Assembly (NCBI GenBank): GCA_020638975.1
Contig: JACKHN010000017.1
Location: 1 to 64,000 of the forward strand
Reading direction: 5' to 3'
Source: Planctomycetaceae bacterium
Lineage (GTDB): Bacteria; Planctomycetota; Planctomycetia; Pirellulales; Pirellulaceae
Length of the DNA stretch: 64,000 nucleotides
In this document: positions 54,879 through 63,727 of the stretch, in pieces
Position numbering within the stretch: the stretch's first letter is position 1
Layout: every line of letters starts with the position of its first letter
Notes under the pieces: model-generated
Databases searched by the model: none
What the model was told of the DNA's origin: nothing
What the model saw: only the letters and a program-made list of their open reading frames with translations
Made by a program: the position numbers and the translations under genes

Positions 54879-55144
54879 GCTTTTCGTGGTGCCTTGGTGA
54901 TACCTTTGGTGATACCTTTTTGTCGTTCTGCGGTACAATCCGAGCTGCCGTGAACAACTTGTGATTTGCATTCCGCTAGACTCAATTGGCCACCATTTAG
55001 TGGTCTTCGTCCGTTCTTTCGATGCTCGGTATTCGATGGTGTTTTGGCGTGCCTCGGTGACCCCGTTTTGACCTGCTTAGCAAGCACGGCGGAGCGTCAT
55101 TCTCTGCCATCAGCTTTGCATCTCCTTCCGACATTGTCGGGGCG

Positions 55145-55471
55145 TTACTCGCCCTCACTCGACTTCTGTTTGATCCGCTTCTCGGCTTCCTTCTTCACAT
55201 CGGTCAGCTTACCTTCGGCCTCGTTCGCAAACTCCGCCAACTGGGCAACGGCTTCGCTTGCGTAGTCACACAAGACGGGGATCTTGTCGAGTTCGCCAGC
55301 AGGGTTGAAGCCGAGTTCCGTGGCCGGGGTGTCGGTTCGATCGAACCATGATTCCTCGAACCGACGAAGCCAGTTTTCCGTTACTCGTATGAGTTCGTCG
55401 AGTGCCAGTGCTACGTTCGGCTGCTTCTTCGGCGAAGGACCTTGGTAATTCCTGCGGCTCATGGACTTCAT
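55145..55471 (-). CDS. Small acidic helical protein, function unknown
   Basis: 108 residues, no signal or membrane segment. It is rich in charged helices (NVALALDELIRVTENWLRRF, AEFANEAEGKLTDVKKEAEK). AAGGAG with a 7-nt gap precedes the ATG, a near-ideal ribosome site, so it is probably translated. No family was recognised. It stands next to tRNA-Ala in a stretch with traces of rearrangement. Confidence 0.68.
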   Translation of the reverse strand: MKSMSRRNYQGPSPKKQPNVALALDELIRVTENWLRRFEESWFDRTDTPATELGFNPAGELDKIPVLCDYASEAVAQLAEFANEAEGKLTDVKKEAEKRIKQKSSEGE

Positions 55472-55953
55472 CGTATTGCTCCTTTTAATGTGAGGATGGT
55501 GTGACCGCTTTGCACCACGGTCGTTCTGTTACCCACTGAGCGAGAGAGAGCGGCCAGTCGGGCCAAGAATTCGGAAAACCTCTGGTGGGCAACTGGAAAA
55601 CGCGAGGCTCGGGATGTTCCCGTTGGGACGGCTTAGCTACCTGCTGCCCGATTGAGGGTTATCATTGTGCCCATCGCCCAGCAAGAACATCCAATAGCTC
55701 CGTCGCGACTTGTGGGCTCAGCAAGCCTGATGTGAATGCGGACCAGTGGTCAGCATTTGTCAGCTTCAGCGATCTGCCCGCCTAGATCTTCGTCGCTGCT
55801 ACTTCAGCAGTGTGCGACTTATGCCATGTCCTCCGACAACCACATTGCTCTGGACTGCACCTTTGCAGGCTTTGCAGATGACGAATTGCTCGATAGTGTA
55901 AACGTTTCCAACAGTCGAACATCCTACCGCTGCCTTTGCTCCGGACATGACTA
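55472..55953. other. Intergenic stretch
   Basis: About 480 nt without a gene I can support. A 42-codon frame from 55826 ends TAATG-overlapping with the next start at 55954 but lacks a ribosome site. Confidence 0.4.
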
Positions 55954-56580
55954 ATGGCCAAAACTCACTCCAAACAGCCCGATGCCGCCTCCAAACGCAC
56001 TCACGAGGCGATCGACAAGCTCAAGACGTACTACGAGCTGGGAAAGCGAGCAGTCAAGCTGAGCAATTCCACCGCAGGCACCTATGCTCGCGGCGTCATC
56101 AACCAGCTGGTCGAGGAAACTGGTGAGAACAAGGCGACAGTAAACAAATGCAAACAGTTCGCCGAAATGTATTCACCGGCCGAGTTCAATGAGCTGTGCA
56201 AACTACGAAGGCCCAACGGCAAGCCCATCGGCTGGGGACACGTCACGAAGCTACTTACGGTGCCACAGGAGGACAAGAAGCTGCGTGTGAAACTTCAGAT
56301 GCAAGCGGCAAAGCAAGGTTGGACAGCCAGGCGACTGGAGGAACAGATTCAAGGGAACTACGAGTCCGAATCCAGCGGTATGGGGCGACGTTGGAACCTT
56401 CCGACTTCAAAGCAGCAAGCGTTGCGTCAGATCTCCCAGCGAAGCCAACAGTGGTTGCGGTGGTACGAGGGACTGGAAAACGCCAAGGGCATCTCGGTCA
56501 CTGATCTGCCCGCTGACGTTCAGAAGCAGCTGAAGGCGGTGGTGCGGGAGATTCGGAAGCTGGATGCGGCGACGCAATGA
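55954..56580 (+). CDS. DUF1016-N-terminal (YhcG_N)-like protein without nuclease domain
   Basis: 208 residues. KTYYELGKRAVKL, YARGVINQLVEETGENKATV, PIGWGHVTKLLTVPQED and AKQGWTARRLEEQI match the order of the winged-helix N-terminal domain of the DUF1016/YhcG proteins (LGxxIxE...YGxxxIxxLSxxL...WSHYxxLL...WSVRELERQI). The PD-(D/E)XK nuclease half is absent; instead a short basic helix-rich tail (QWLRWYEGLENAKGI) follows. A DNA- or protein-binding role is inferred. No ribosome site is obvious. Confidence 0.65.
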   Translation: MAKTHSKQPDAASKRTHEAIDKLKTYYELGKRAVKLSNSTAGTYARGVINQLVEETGENKATVNKCKQFAEMYSPAEFNELCKLRRPNGKPIGWGHVTKLLTVPQEDKKLRVKLQMQAAKQGWTARRLEEQIQGNYESESSGMGRRWNLPTSKQQALRQISQRSQQWLRWYEGLENAKGISVTDLPADVQKQLKAVVREIRKLDAATQ

Positions 56581-56780
56581 CAAGTCCAAACGTAAAGGTC
56601 GAGGCAAACTCACGCATGGCATCGATAAATACAAGACGTGTATTTCGTGATGCAAGCCTTTGAGGGTGGTTTCGGCTTTCGCCGTTTTTCGCACTTTCGA
56701 GTAGGGTTGAGATCGCTCGGTGCCGAGACGACAAGATCGGCTCGTGACTTGAATCGAGGCGTCTGTTAGGGAACTATGCA

Positions 56781-56951
56781 ATGTCCAAAGACTGGTACGT
56801 CCGCTTGGCAGATGGCGAACTTGGTCCGCTTTCTCCGCGAGAGCTAAAGCAGCTAGTATCCCCACTCACTCCGCCATACGTGGCACATCAGTTTCTGGCC
56901 GACAGCGGTAGAGAACGCAGAATCAATTTGCCGATGCCGTTGATAACATGA
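56781..56951 (+). pseudogene. Truncated GYF_2 (DUF4339)-domain fragment
   Basis: 56 codons from ATG. SKDWYVRLADGELGPLSPRE is the start of a GYF_2 domain, typical of planctomycete membrane proteins, but after KQLVS the family pattern is lost and an unrelated run ends at TGA. The rest of the domain and the usual membrane part are missing. It is a 3'-truncated relic in the disturbed region between the DUF1016-like gene and the kinase. Confidence 0.6.
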
Positions 56952-57072
56952 CGTATTGAAAGTGAACAATCAGGATCAGCTTTACCGTCTTAGATGTGGA
57001 AGAATTCTGTTGTCCCTACCCGAACGTTCATGGGGGTGTTCTTCGTCTTTCGCCCATCTTCAACTTCAATGG

Positions 57073-57633
57073 CTAAGAAGCTGAGTCGAACGTGGAGACG
57101 ACACGAAAGCCGCCAATCGGGGTACGGAAGTCTGGCCGATAATCCCATCGGGCGGCGGAACGAATTGTTGACGAAGGATTGCTGAATTGGCCGCCACGAG
57201 TCGCACGATGGTTACCTTGAGATGTACCGACTGGATCAATCAATGCTTCTGTCGTGTACGGGCGGTTACGGTCATTACACCATTCCCAGACGTTTCCGTA
57301 TAAGTCAAACAATCCCAAGGCGTTTGACTTCTTCTGGCCTACAGGATTCGTTTGGTTTCCACCTGTTTCTGCAGACCACGCATAATCTGCCTGAAACGAT
57401 TCCTCGTCACCCCAACTATATCTTGCGAGACTCCCGGCACGGCAAGCAAACTCCCATTCGGCTTCCGTGGGCAGTCGGTAAGGCACGCCTTCTTTCTTGC
57501 TCAGCCACTCGCAGAATGCGACAGCATCGTTCCATGACACGTTGACTACCGGATGGTCGTCTGTCTGCTCAGTATCGAATCCGAGGACCGTGTTCCACAG
57601 GAATTCAGGACTTTGAATCCATTCGCCATCTCT
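57073..57633 (-). pseudogene. Detached C-terminal part of the kinase's FGE-sulfatase-type domain
   Basis: 186 codons in the same frame as the kinase gene but after its TGA at 57634-57636. RDGEWIQSPEFLWNT, DDHPVVNVSWNDAVAFCEWL, YRLPTEAEWEFACRAG, NALGLFDLYGNVWEWCND and TRGGQFSNPSSTIRSAARWD form the conserved second half of the FGE-sulfatase (SUMF1) domain. The catalytic cysteine pair of true formylglycine-generating enzymes is absent, as usual for kinase-linked copies. No own start or ribosome site was seen, so it is only made if the stop is read through. Confidence 0.82.
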
Positions 57634-59661
57634 TCAGCCCATTCCACCTTTGCCAGATTGTTCGGCATCTGTCTTGTGTTTAGCCTGTTCCACGAACTTG
57701 CGAAATTGCCCACGTGTCACTTCATGAATACTTACCTCGAAGGGCTTCGTTAGTGTGACTTTGTGTTGCGGACCTTCGTCGGGAATTCGATCAATAAAAC
57801 TTTCCGGTCGCTCTACGGTCTTCAGTTCCTTCGCTTCTTCCAACAACTTTGCAATCTCCTCCTCACTCGACCCCATCAAAAACTCACCGGGTGGGATGAC
57901 TCGGAATTTCATGCCGATGCTGTTGGTAGTCTCGACTTCGACGCCGAGATGCTTTGCCCATGCTTCCTGATAGTCCCTGGCTTGCTCGGCATTAAAGGGG
58001 GCGATGGCGGGAGCGGGTTGATTTTTGGGCCAGACGTGGGTGGTCAACTCTTTCGGCATTGACGACTCGTTCGGTATTGGCTTCGCCACCGCCAAAGGCT
58101 CTAGCCGCACCTTTATCGTTTGATTGCCACCGGCCTTCACCGTGAATTGCTTTGTGAACGTCTCAAAGCCGCCCTTGGTTACTTTGAGAGTGTGGGTCTT
58201 TTCATCAGCCGCAATCTCAATCGGTTCTTTACCTTCGCCGGTCTTGATCGTAATCTTCTTCTGGCCATCTACCGACACTACCGCACCGGCCAGTTCAGGC
58301 TGATCGATTTCAATAATGACCGTACCTTCCCGTGTGTCTACTTTCAGAAAAATGCCAGCGGCCACAAACAGACCGACGGTCCCCAGCAGGCAACTCGCAA
58401 CGATAGGCCAGAGTCGCCGTGGCGATGAAGTTTTATGCCGCTTGCTTCGAGATGGAATTCCCGTAATTGCGATAGTTTCATCCAGAACAATGGAAGGCAA
58501 TGTACCCTTCTCATCAGTCGTCGGAGCCTGTTCGGTAGATGGTTGACTGATCGTAAGTGTGGCGGCGGTTACCTGATCCTTGAGGGATCTGTCGAACGCT
58601 GGAGCATTGGAAAAGGCGGTCGCCGATCCCGATTCTAAAGACGGTTCCAGCACACCACAAGTTTGTAGTTCGCTGATGACCTCGCTCATACTCTGCTGCC
58701 TGTCGTTGGGGTCTTTCGCCACCATCTTCTGAAAAAGAACATCAAGTGCGGACGGAATTCCTGAGCGGGTCGCTGACAACGACGGAATTGGCTGATCCCG
58801 ATGGGCAAATATCTTCTTGACCATGGTATCCCCGCCGTAGACTGACTTTCCTGTCATTAGGTAGTGCAACATGCAGCCAAGACTGTAAATGTCGCTGCGA
58901 GCATCGGCTTGTTTGGTGTCTACCGCTTGTTCGGGAGCCATGTAATCCACGGTCCCCATTACCATTCCCGTTGAAGTGAGGTCGATCTCAGCAACTTCTT
59001 CATCGAGAGAATTGATGCGGGCCAGTCCCATGTCGAGGAGTTTGACTGTCCCCTCACTGTCCAATAGCATGTTGGCAGGTTTGATGTCTCGGTGAACGAT
59101 CCCTTTGCTGTGGGCGTACTTAAGTCCCTTAGCGGCTTGCAGGACGAAATTCACTGCCTGAGCAACCGGCAGCGTGCCCTGTTGCTTGACTAGTTGAGAA
59201 AGATCAATTCCATCCACGCACTCCATGACGAAATAGTGAACACCCTTGTCTTCGCCAGCGTCGTAGGCGGTAACAACATTGGGATGTGACAGTTTGGCGG
59301 CGGCTCGTACTTCACGCTGAAAGCGTTTGATTTTTTGCAAATCCTTGGCAACCGACTCGGGAAGGGTCTTCAGAGCCACTTGGCGTCCCATCCTTCGATG
59401 CTCGGCCAAATATACCTGCCCCATTCCACCGGCCCCGATGGTGTCGAGGATCAAATAGTCGCCGAGTAACAAGCCATTGGCTTTTCCCTGAAGAATCTGC
59501 TGAGCCTGATACTTGGTGAGCTTCTTGTTCTGGATGAGCGTATCGGCAAAATCTTCAGCTGTGTCAGCAGTATGGCTCTCATGAAATGCGGTGATCTCGT
59601 CTCCGAGCATCACACCGCTTTCGGTAAGTTTCTGGATGAACTCTTCTATTGTGACAGCCAA
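57634..59661 (-). CDS. Ser/Thr protein kinase with PEGA-like and truncated FGE-type domain
   Basis: 675 residues to the stop. A Hanks-type kinase at about 67-330 has IGAGGMGQVYLA, K98, E117, HRD (D192), DMG (D210) and APE (242-244). One membrane helix (about 418-439) and a PEGA-like segment (about 445-525) come next. The FGE-sulfatase-type domain begins at about 579 (TNSIGMKFRVIPPGEFLMG) and is cut by TGA at 57634-57636. The frame continues conserved beyond, with tryptophan expected at the stop. The TTG at 59661 with GAGGG upstream is the probable start, as kinases of this kind begin near AVTIEEFIQKL. The kinase half should be active. Confidence 0.85.
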   Translation of the reverse strand: MAVTIEEFIQKLTESGVMLGDEITAFHESHTADTAEDFADTLIQNKKLTKYQAQQILQGKANGLLLGDYLILDTIGAGGMGQVYLAEHRRMGRQVALKTLPESVAKDLQKIKRFQREVRAAAKLSHPNVVTAYDAGEDKGVHYFVMECVDGIDLSQLVKQQGTLPVAQAVNFVLQAAKGLKYAHSKGIVHRDIKPANMLLDSEGTVKLLDMGLARINSLDEEVAEIDLTSTGMVMGTVDYMAPEQAVDTKQADARSDIYSLGCMLHYLMTGKSVYGGDTMVKKIFAHRDQPIPSLSATRSGIPSALDVLFQKMVAKDPNDRQQSMSEVISELQTCGVLEPSLESGSATAFSNAPAFDRSLKDQVTAATLTISQPSTEQAPTTDEKGTLPSIVLDETIAITGIPSRSKRHKTSSPRRLWPIVASCLLGTVGLFVAAGIFLKVDTREGTVIIEIDQPELAGAVVSVDGQKKITIKTGEGKEPIEIAADEKTHTLKVTKGGFETFTKQFTVKAGGNQTIKVRLEPLAVAKPIPNESSMPKELTTHVWPKNQPAPAIAPFNAEQARDYQEAWAKHLGVEVETTNSIGMKFRVIPPGEFLMGSSEEEIAKLLEEAKELKTVERPESFIDRIPDEGPQHKVTLTKPFEVSIHEVTRGQFRKFVEQAKHKTDAEQSGKGGMG

Positions 59662-59791
59662 GCTCGCCCTCACCCGGATAGCAATATCGATGGGATCAAA
59701 AAGAAACCGAGACGAATCTAAGCTAAATGTAAGGCCATTAGGAACTTGGAGCAACAGTTGGAGAGGGAACGGTTCAGAATCGGTGCAGTAA

Positions 59792-59944
59792 TGGAAAGGC
59801 TTTAGGATGTACATCAACGCCGATCCAGAATGCCCGATCAAACATATCGTTCCCGTTCTGGACGTCTTGGACGAAGCGGGCGATATCGACTATCAGATTC
59901 TGGCATCGAACGTTTCTGCTGGTGAAAGCAAGACTGACGAGTAG
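59792..59944 (+). pseudogene. ExbD/TolR C-terminal fragment
   Basis: A short frame, ATG at 59807 within an open stretch starting after TAA at 59789-59791. MYINADPECPIKHIVPVLDV and LDEAGDIDYQILASN match the periplasmic C-terminal domain of ExbD/TolR biopolymer-transport proteins. The membrane anchor that carries the essential Asp is missing. It is divergent from the kinase gene and overlaps its untranslated start region, so it is an N-terminally truncated relic. Confidence 0.7.
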
Positions 59945-59965
59945 CGGTTCCGTGCCGCACACAAA

Positions 59966-60742
59966 TCACCCCATTGACGTGACCAGCGACGTTCGAGCTT
60001 GCTGGCACAAGCCGGTGAGTTCCGCCACGACTTCCGAATCAGGGTCGGATTCTTCACCGATCAATTGATGGCAGCAGTGCAGAACGCGATCTGCCGCACC
60101 CTTCTTCAGCAAATAGTCGACCAGCTCTTGGAACTCAACCGCCGTCTGCTGGCTTTCGTCTTCGATCCACTGTCGCCCCAGCGTTAATAGTTCATCCACC
60201 GGCGGCTCTGGGAGGGGTTCCATATTTTGCGAATACGCTTTCACCGAAACGCCAAGTTTCTTCGTCAAGAATCCCTCGATATGACGCATGTAGCTCTGAG
60301 AGCGAGGACCGGGTGACCTCAACTTTTCAATGGAGCCAAGAATCGTCCGTAGGACACCAATCAGTTTGTCTCTGGGAGGTTTCCATTCGTTCGCGAAGTG
60401 GCTTGCCCAATTACGCCGGATGTTTTCGATCACGAATTCATATTCCTGATCAGCATCGTAGTGGAGTTCGGAGGTGTCTTCGTACGGGGGTAATGTCCCT
60501 GTTCTAATCTGTCGGATCAGGGTTTCCACTGCCGAGACGACCGTTTGGTCGACCAATTTGCGATCCGTCATGACATAGGTCTCGTAGATGCCGATCTCGG
60601 TGTGCATCAACGTGTGGACCAGCTCCTTTGTCTTGTATTTCTCTCCCATGTAGGCCAGCGATTCGGTTGGGCGTGCCTTTCGTTTCCGCTCCTCAAGCTT
60701 TTTCTTTCGTTTCTGATCGCGGCTATGTTTGTCCTTCGCCAT
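59966..60742 (-). CDS. Orphan protein, function unknown
   Basis: 258 residues, no membrane segment. A strongly basic start (KHSRDQKRKKKLEERKRKAR) precedes a helical region (NWASHFANEWKPPRDKLIGV, YLLKKGAADRVLHCCHQLIG). GGAG seven nt before the ATG supports the start. No family was recognised. It lies near the pRiA4b ORF-3-like gene in the same orientation, but with about 310 nt of empty sequence between it and its upstream neighbour. Confidence 0.65.
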   Translation of the reverse strand: MAKDKHSRDQKRKKKLEERKRKARPTESLAYMGEKYKTKELVHTLMHTEIGIYETYVMTDRKLVDQTVVSAVETLIRQIRTGTLPPYEDTSELHYDADQEYEFVIENIRRNWASHFANEWKPPRDKLIGVLRTILGSIEKLRSPGPRSQSYMRHIEGFLTKKLGVSVKAYSQNMEPLPEPPVDELLTLGRQWIEDESQQTAVEFQELVDYLLKKGAADRVLHCCHQLIGEESDPDSEVVAELTGLCQQARTSLVTSMG

Positions 60743-61053
60743 GATATGACTCCATTCGATGCCTGACTTTTGTGCTCGTACAACTCCAGCAGTTTAGCAA
60801 ATCTTCGCCAAGACCAGAGAACCCCGCGTCGGCATTTATACGCCGTCGGTGTTGCGTGAGTTCAGTCGGTCTCGACTCTGCCGAATCGCTGGCCTTTTGC
60901 TCCAGCGGTAGCACCCCAATCTGAATCAGATACGAGAACAGGGTAACCCCAGATTCAAAGTCGCGGTGCCATAATCAAATCCGAACCAGAGTTCGCATTT
61001 GAGTTGCAGGAAAGACGCCATGGCCGTCGGCATGTGTGGCCAGACTAACCGCT
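60743..61053. other. Intergenic stretch
   Basis: 310 nt between two minus-strand genes; no gene or repeat seen apart from likely promoter DNA for the gene at 59966-60742. Confidence 0.4.
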
Positions 61054-61746
61054 CTACGCCATCCAAAACTTGTAATCGTCAATCAGTTGGTGGTTAGGGT
61101 CGTTCTGCTTGACGTCGATGTCTCTGATCGGGAACTCGATCCGCTTGTCTTGGTAAAGCCCGATACCGATCAAACCGTAGCACTCTTCAGCATCGTAGTC
61201 ATCAATGTCGTACAGGCTGCGTACCGTCACCTGACAGGGCTTACTTCCGGAGCGGCGATCTTCTGGTTTGTATTGGGCTTGAAATGGAAACGACAGTTGA
61301 TCGACCAAATACTGATAATAGACGGCGAGCGTATCGTACTCCACATCCGGCAAGGGATCGTCCGTGGTTAGTTGGAAGATCGCTCTGATCCGGTCTTCCT
61401 GGTTGTTCATCACGAGCGGACGAGTGACAATCTCAGTCGGTTGTTCCATCTTCAATGCTTCGCCAGTATTCAGCTCCAACTCGTCTTCGTACAGCGTGAC
61501 CGCATGCCATTCGTAACCGTCTCGTTCACACCGTTTGCGATAGATCGAAGGCATGTCATCGAGAGTCCGACTGTTCCACTTTATCTCGTAAGTGACGGGC
61601 GTTTGATTGACGAAGATATTTGAGATCGTGCCTGCCCAATTCCCCAGTGGAATGTCTGGCAGATCGGGTAGCGTGACGCCTGTTTTCACGCGAACGTCGG
61701 TTCCTACTGCGAGCTTCGCGGCTGCAAGGATTCTCGTCTTCGACAT
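61054..61746 (-). CDS. Orphan protein, function unknown (near pRiA4b ORF-3-like gene)
   Basis: 230 residues, soluble. LAVGTDVRVKTGVTLPDLPD and IPLGNWAGTISNIFVNQTPV suggest a beta-rich N-terminal domain (SH3-like). An acidic C-terminal half has DDYDAEECYGLIGIGLYQDK and IRDIDVKQNDPNHQLIDDYK. A strong GGAGGAG lies just before the ATG at 61746. I recognise no named family. It follows the pRiA4b ORF-3-like gene, whose frameshifted end runs into it. Confidence 0.65.
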   Translation of the reverse strand: MSKTRILAAAKLAVGTDVRVKTGVTLPDLPDIPLGNWAGTISNIFVNQTPVTYEIKWNSRTLDDMPSIYRKRCERDGYEWHAVTLYEDELELNTGEALKMEQPTEIVTRPLVMNNQEDRIRAIFQLTTDDPLPDVEYDTLAVYYQYLVDQLSFPFQAQYKPEDRRSGSKPCQVTVRSLYDIDDYDAEECYGLIGIGLYQDKRIEFPIRDIDVKQNDPNHQLIDDYKFWMA

Positions 61747-61786
61747 GGTGCTCCTCCTAGATTGAACGCCTGCTTGAAGAGGATCA

Positions 61787-62942
61787 TCATGGTCGCTGAG
61801 GCCCCGCTTTGACAAGATCTATTGCCTGGTCTGCGACGAACAGAAAGGCATTGCAGGTAAGGGCCACGCCAACCTAATAGCTCTTCGTGCTCCTCATGCT
61901 TTGGATCGGCCATTGCTTCGCAGTACTCGTAATAACCAGGGACTCCTCCAACATCTTCTGGCGGGCAGGCTCGTTCACCTTCGAGGCAAATTGGATATCG
62001 CTCGCCGCTTTTGGCTTCGAGGCATCCCTCAAAAAGGGTCTCGAATTCCCAGCCGTCGCCGAAATCGTATTCGTACTTGAACTGGAATCGCTTTCCGTCT
62101 TTGGGCACGATGTCGCTAAGCTTAGTCGCACTGGAGTCCACGATATTACAATCCTCAAACCCGTCATCCAGTATCCGGGGATCGCCGTATCTTTGGTCGT
62201 CGATTAGGAACTGATGTAGATGGTAGTTCCACCAGCCGAATGCCAGCTGGATGTGTTCATGGAGCCGGTCGAGGGTGCATTCCTTGATTTGGATTCGACG
62301 CCAGATCTCCGGTGAGATGTCCACGATACCGATTCGCAGTTGGTAGACCCGCTTGGACGAACGAATGCGTCCGATACTGCCGGGTTGGTACTTCTCCAGA
62401 GCCTCGCAAGTCGCTTCGATGACTGTACACAGCGAGTTGCGTTGCATCCCACTGCATTCCGAAACCACGGCCCGGCGTGCTTCTTTCTTGATTTGCCGCA
62501 GTTCGGTCAGAGTGAATTGAACGACGCGGGCATTTGGCTCTTGCAACCTGAGACGTTCAGAGAGTTCCGGAATGCGTTCCGCAATAGCACGACGTTGAGA
62601 GGCGGAGTAGGAAACCGGGAAGGAAGGTTCTGTGGCTTCCTTGTCTTGCTTGGGGACCTCAATCGCGTAAGTCTTCAGCAAATCGCGTAATTTCTGAACA
62701 AGTTGCTGTAGTGTCGGTTTGAGATGTTTGTTGAAATCGAGTTGAGATTTACTCTCGATGTAGTTGGCCAGATCGTCAAGGTCGTCGAGCGAGATCTCAA
62801 CTGGTTGCTCGCGGGGAGTGTCGGCAAGGGGCCGAAGTAAATGAACATCGAAGATGAATATGTCTTGCAGAATCAACTTCCGCTCGGCGTTGGTCAGATG
62901 GACAATGACCTTGTCCGTGGGCGAAGCGAATTGACGGTGCAT
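61787..62942 (-). CDS. Plasmid pRiA4b ORF-3 family protein with probable C-terminal frameshift
   Basis: The conserved domain is RVYQLRIGIVDISPEIWRRI, LHEHIQLAFGWWNYHLHQFL, YDFGDGWEFETLFEG and CPPEDVGGVPGYYEY, typical of the pRiA4b ORF-3/IS1096 TnpR-like family. After EEHEELLGWRG the current frame reads arginine-rich nonsense and ends only at 61704, overlapping the next gene. A shifted frame gives NAFLFVADQAIDLVKAGPQ and stops at 61787, a natural distance before the next gene. I give 61787 as the intended end. GGAG precedes the ATG. The N-terminal 180 residues are an additional helical region. Function unknown. Confidence 0.75.
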
Positions 62943-63021
62943 TGACTGGTCTCCCTACTCGTCGATCCTCCGATATCTGTGGATTCTACCGCGACCTTGC
63001 CCCCAGCGATAGAATCACATC

Positions 63022-63678
63022 ATGTCAGCAAGAACCATCGCCATCGGCGACATTCACGGCTGCTCCATCGCCCTTGCCGCTCTGATCGATGCCATCGATT
63101 TGCAGCCAGACGACACGCTCGTAACGCTCGGCGATTATGTTGACAAAGGTGTCGACTCCAAAGCTGTCCTCGACTTTCTCATTAAGTTGGAAACTCGTTG
63201 CCAGTTGATCTCGCTAATCGGAAACCATGACGCCGTCATGTTGGGAGCGATTGACTATCAACTGAGCATCGAAGAATGGAAATCGATTGGCGGAACGGCC
63301 ACGCTTCAGTCTTACGGCGAATCGGAACGCGTGGCAGACATCCCAGTTACTCACGCCAAGTTCCTGCGAAGTTGTCGCTTGTGGCATGAGACGTCAACGC
63401 ACTTGTTTGTTCATGCCGCCTACGATCCAGAGCGTTCACTCGAAGAGCAGGATGAAGCAACGCTGTTATGGCAAGGCATTCGTGATGATGTTCCCGGACC
63501 ACATGTTTCGGGCAAGACGGCCATCGTTGGTCACACGTCACAGAAAAACGGCGAGATCTTTGACGCTGGTCATCTCGTATGCATCGATACGAATTGCTGG
63601 AATGGTGGCTGGCTGACGGCGATGGACGTGCAGAGTCGAAGGGTGTGGCAGGTGAATGAGGGTGGGCGGCTGCGATAG
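63022..63678 (+). CDS. Calcineurin-like metallophosphatase (PPP/ApaH-like)
   Basis: 218 residues. IGDIHG (D10, H12), LGDYVDKG (D38), LIGNHD (N68, H69) and FVHAAY plus IVGHT give all five metal and phosphate-binding motifs of the PPP-type phosphatases. The size matches bacterial PrpA/PrpB-like Ser/Thr phosphatases. It may counteract protein kinases such as the one at 57634-59661, but no direct link is shown. Single-gene unit. Confidence 0.9.
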   Translation: MSARTIAIGDIHGCSIALAALIDAIDLQPDDTLVTLGDYVDKGVDSKAVLDFLIKLETRCQLISLIGNHDAVMLGAIDYQLSIEEWKSIGGTATLQSYGESERVADIPVTHAKFLRSCRLWHETSTHLFVHAAYDPERSLEEQDEATLLWQGIRDDVPGPHVSGKTAIVGHTSQKNGEIFDAGHLVCIDTNCWNGGWLTAMDVQSRRVWQVNEGGRLR

Positions 63679-63727
63679 AGCTGTGCCAGAGCATTTCGAC
63701 GTACTGGTTTCGAGGATGGGCTGATAG

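Noticed and set aside
54744..54971. Open frame across tRNA-Ala on the minus strand containing GSRTLDLCIANAALSQLSYG
   Set aside because: It is simply the reverse reading of the tRNA gene and a classic mis-annotation.
55826..55954. 42-codon frame whose stop overlaps the next ATG (TAATG)
   Set aside because: No ribosome-binding sequence and no similarity; the overlap can arise by chance.
57634..57636. TGA in the kinase gene as a selenocysteine codon
   Set aside because: The expected residue is tryptophan and no selenocysteine insertion element was recognised just after it.
61054..61815. Longer start of the orphan gene at 61815
   Set aside because: The extra residues overlap the upstream gene's end and the ATG at 61746 has a strong GGAGGAG site.
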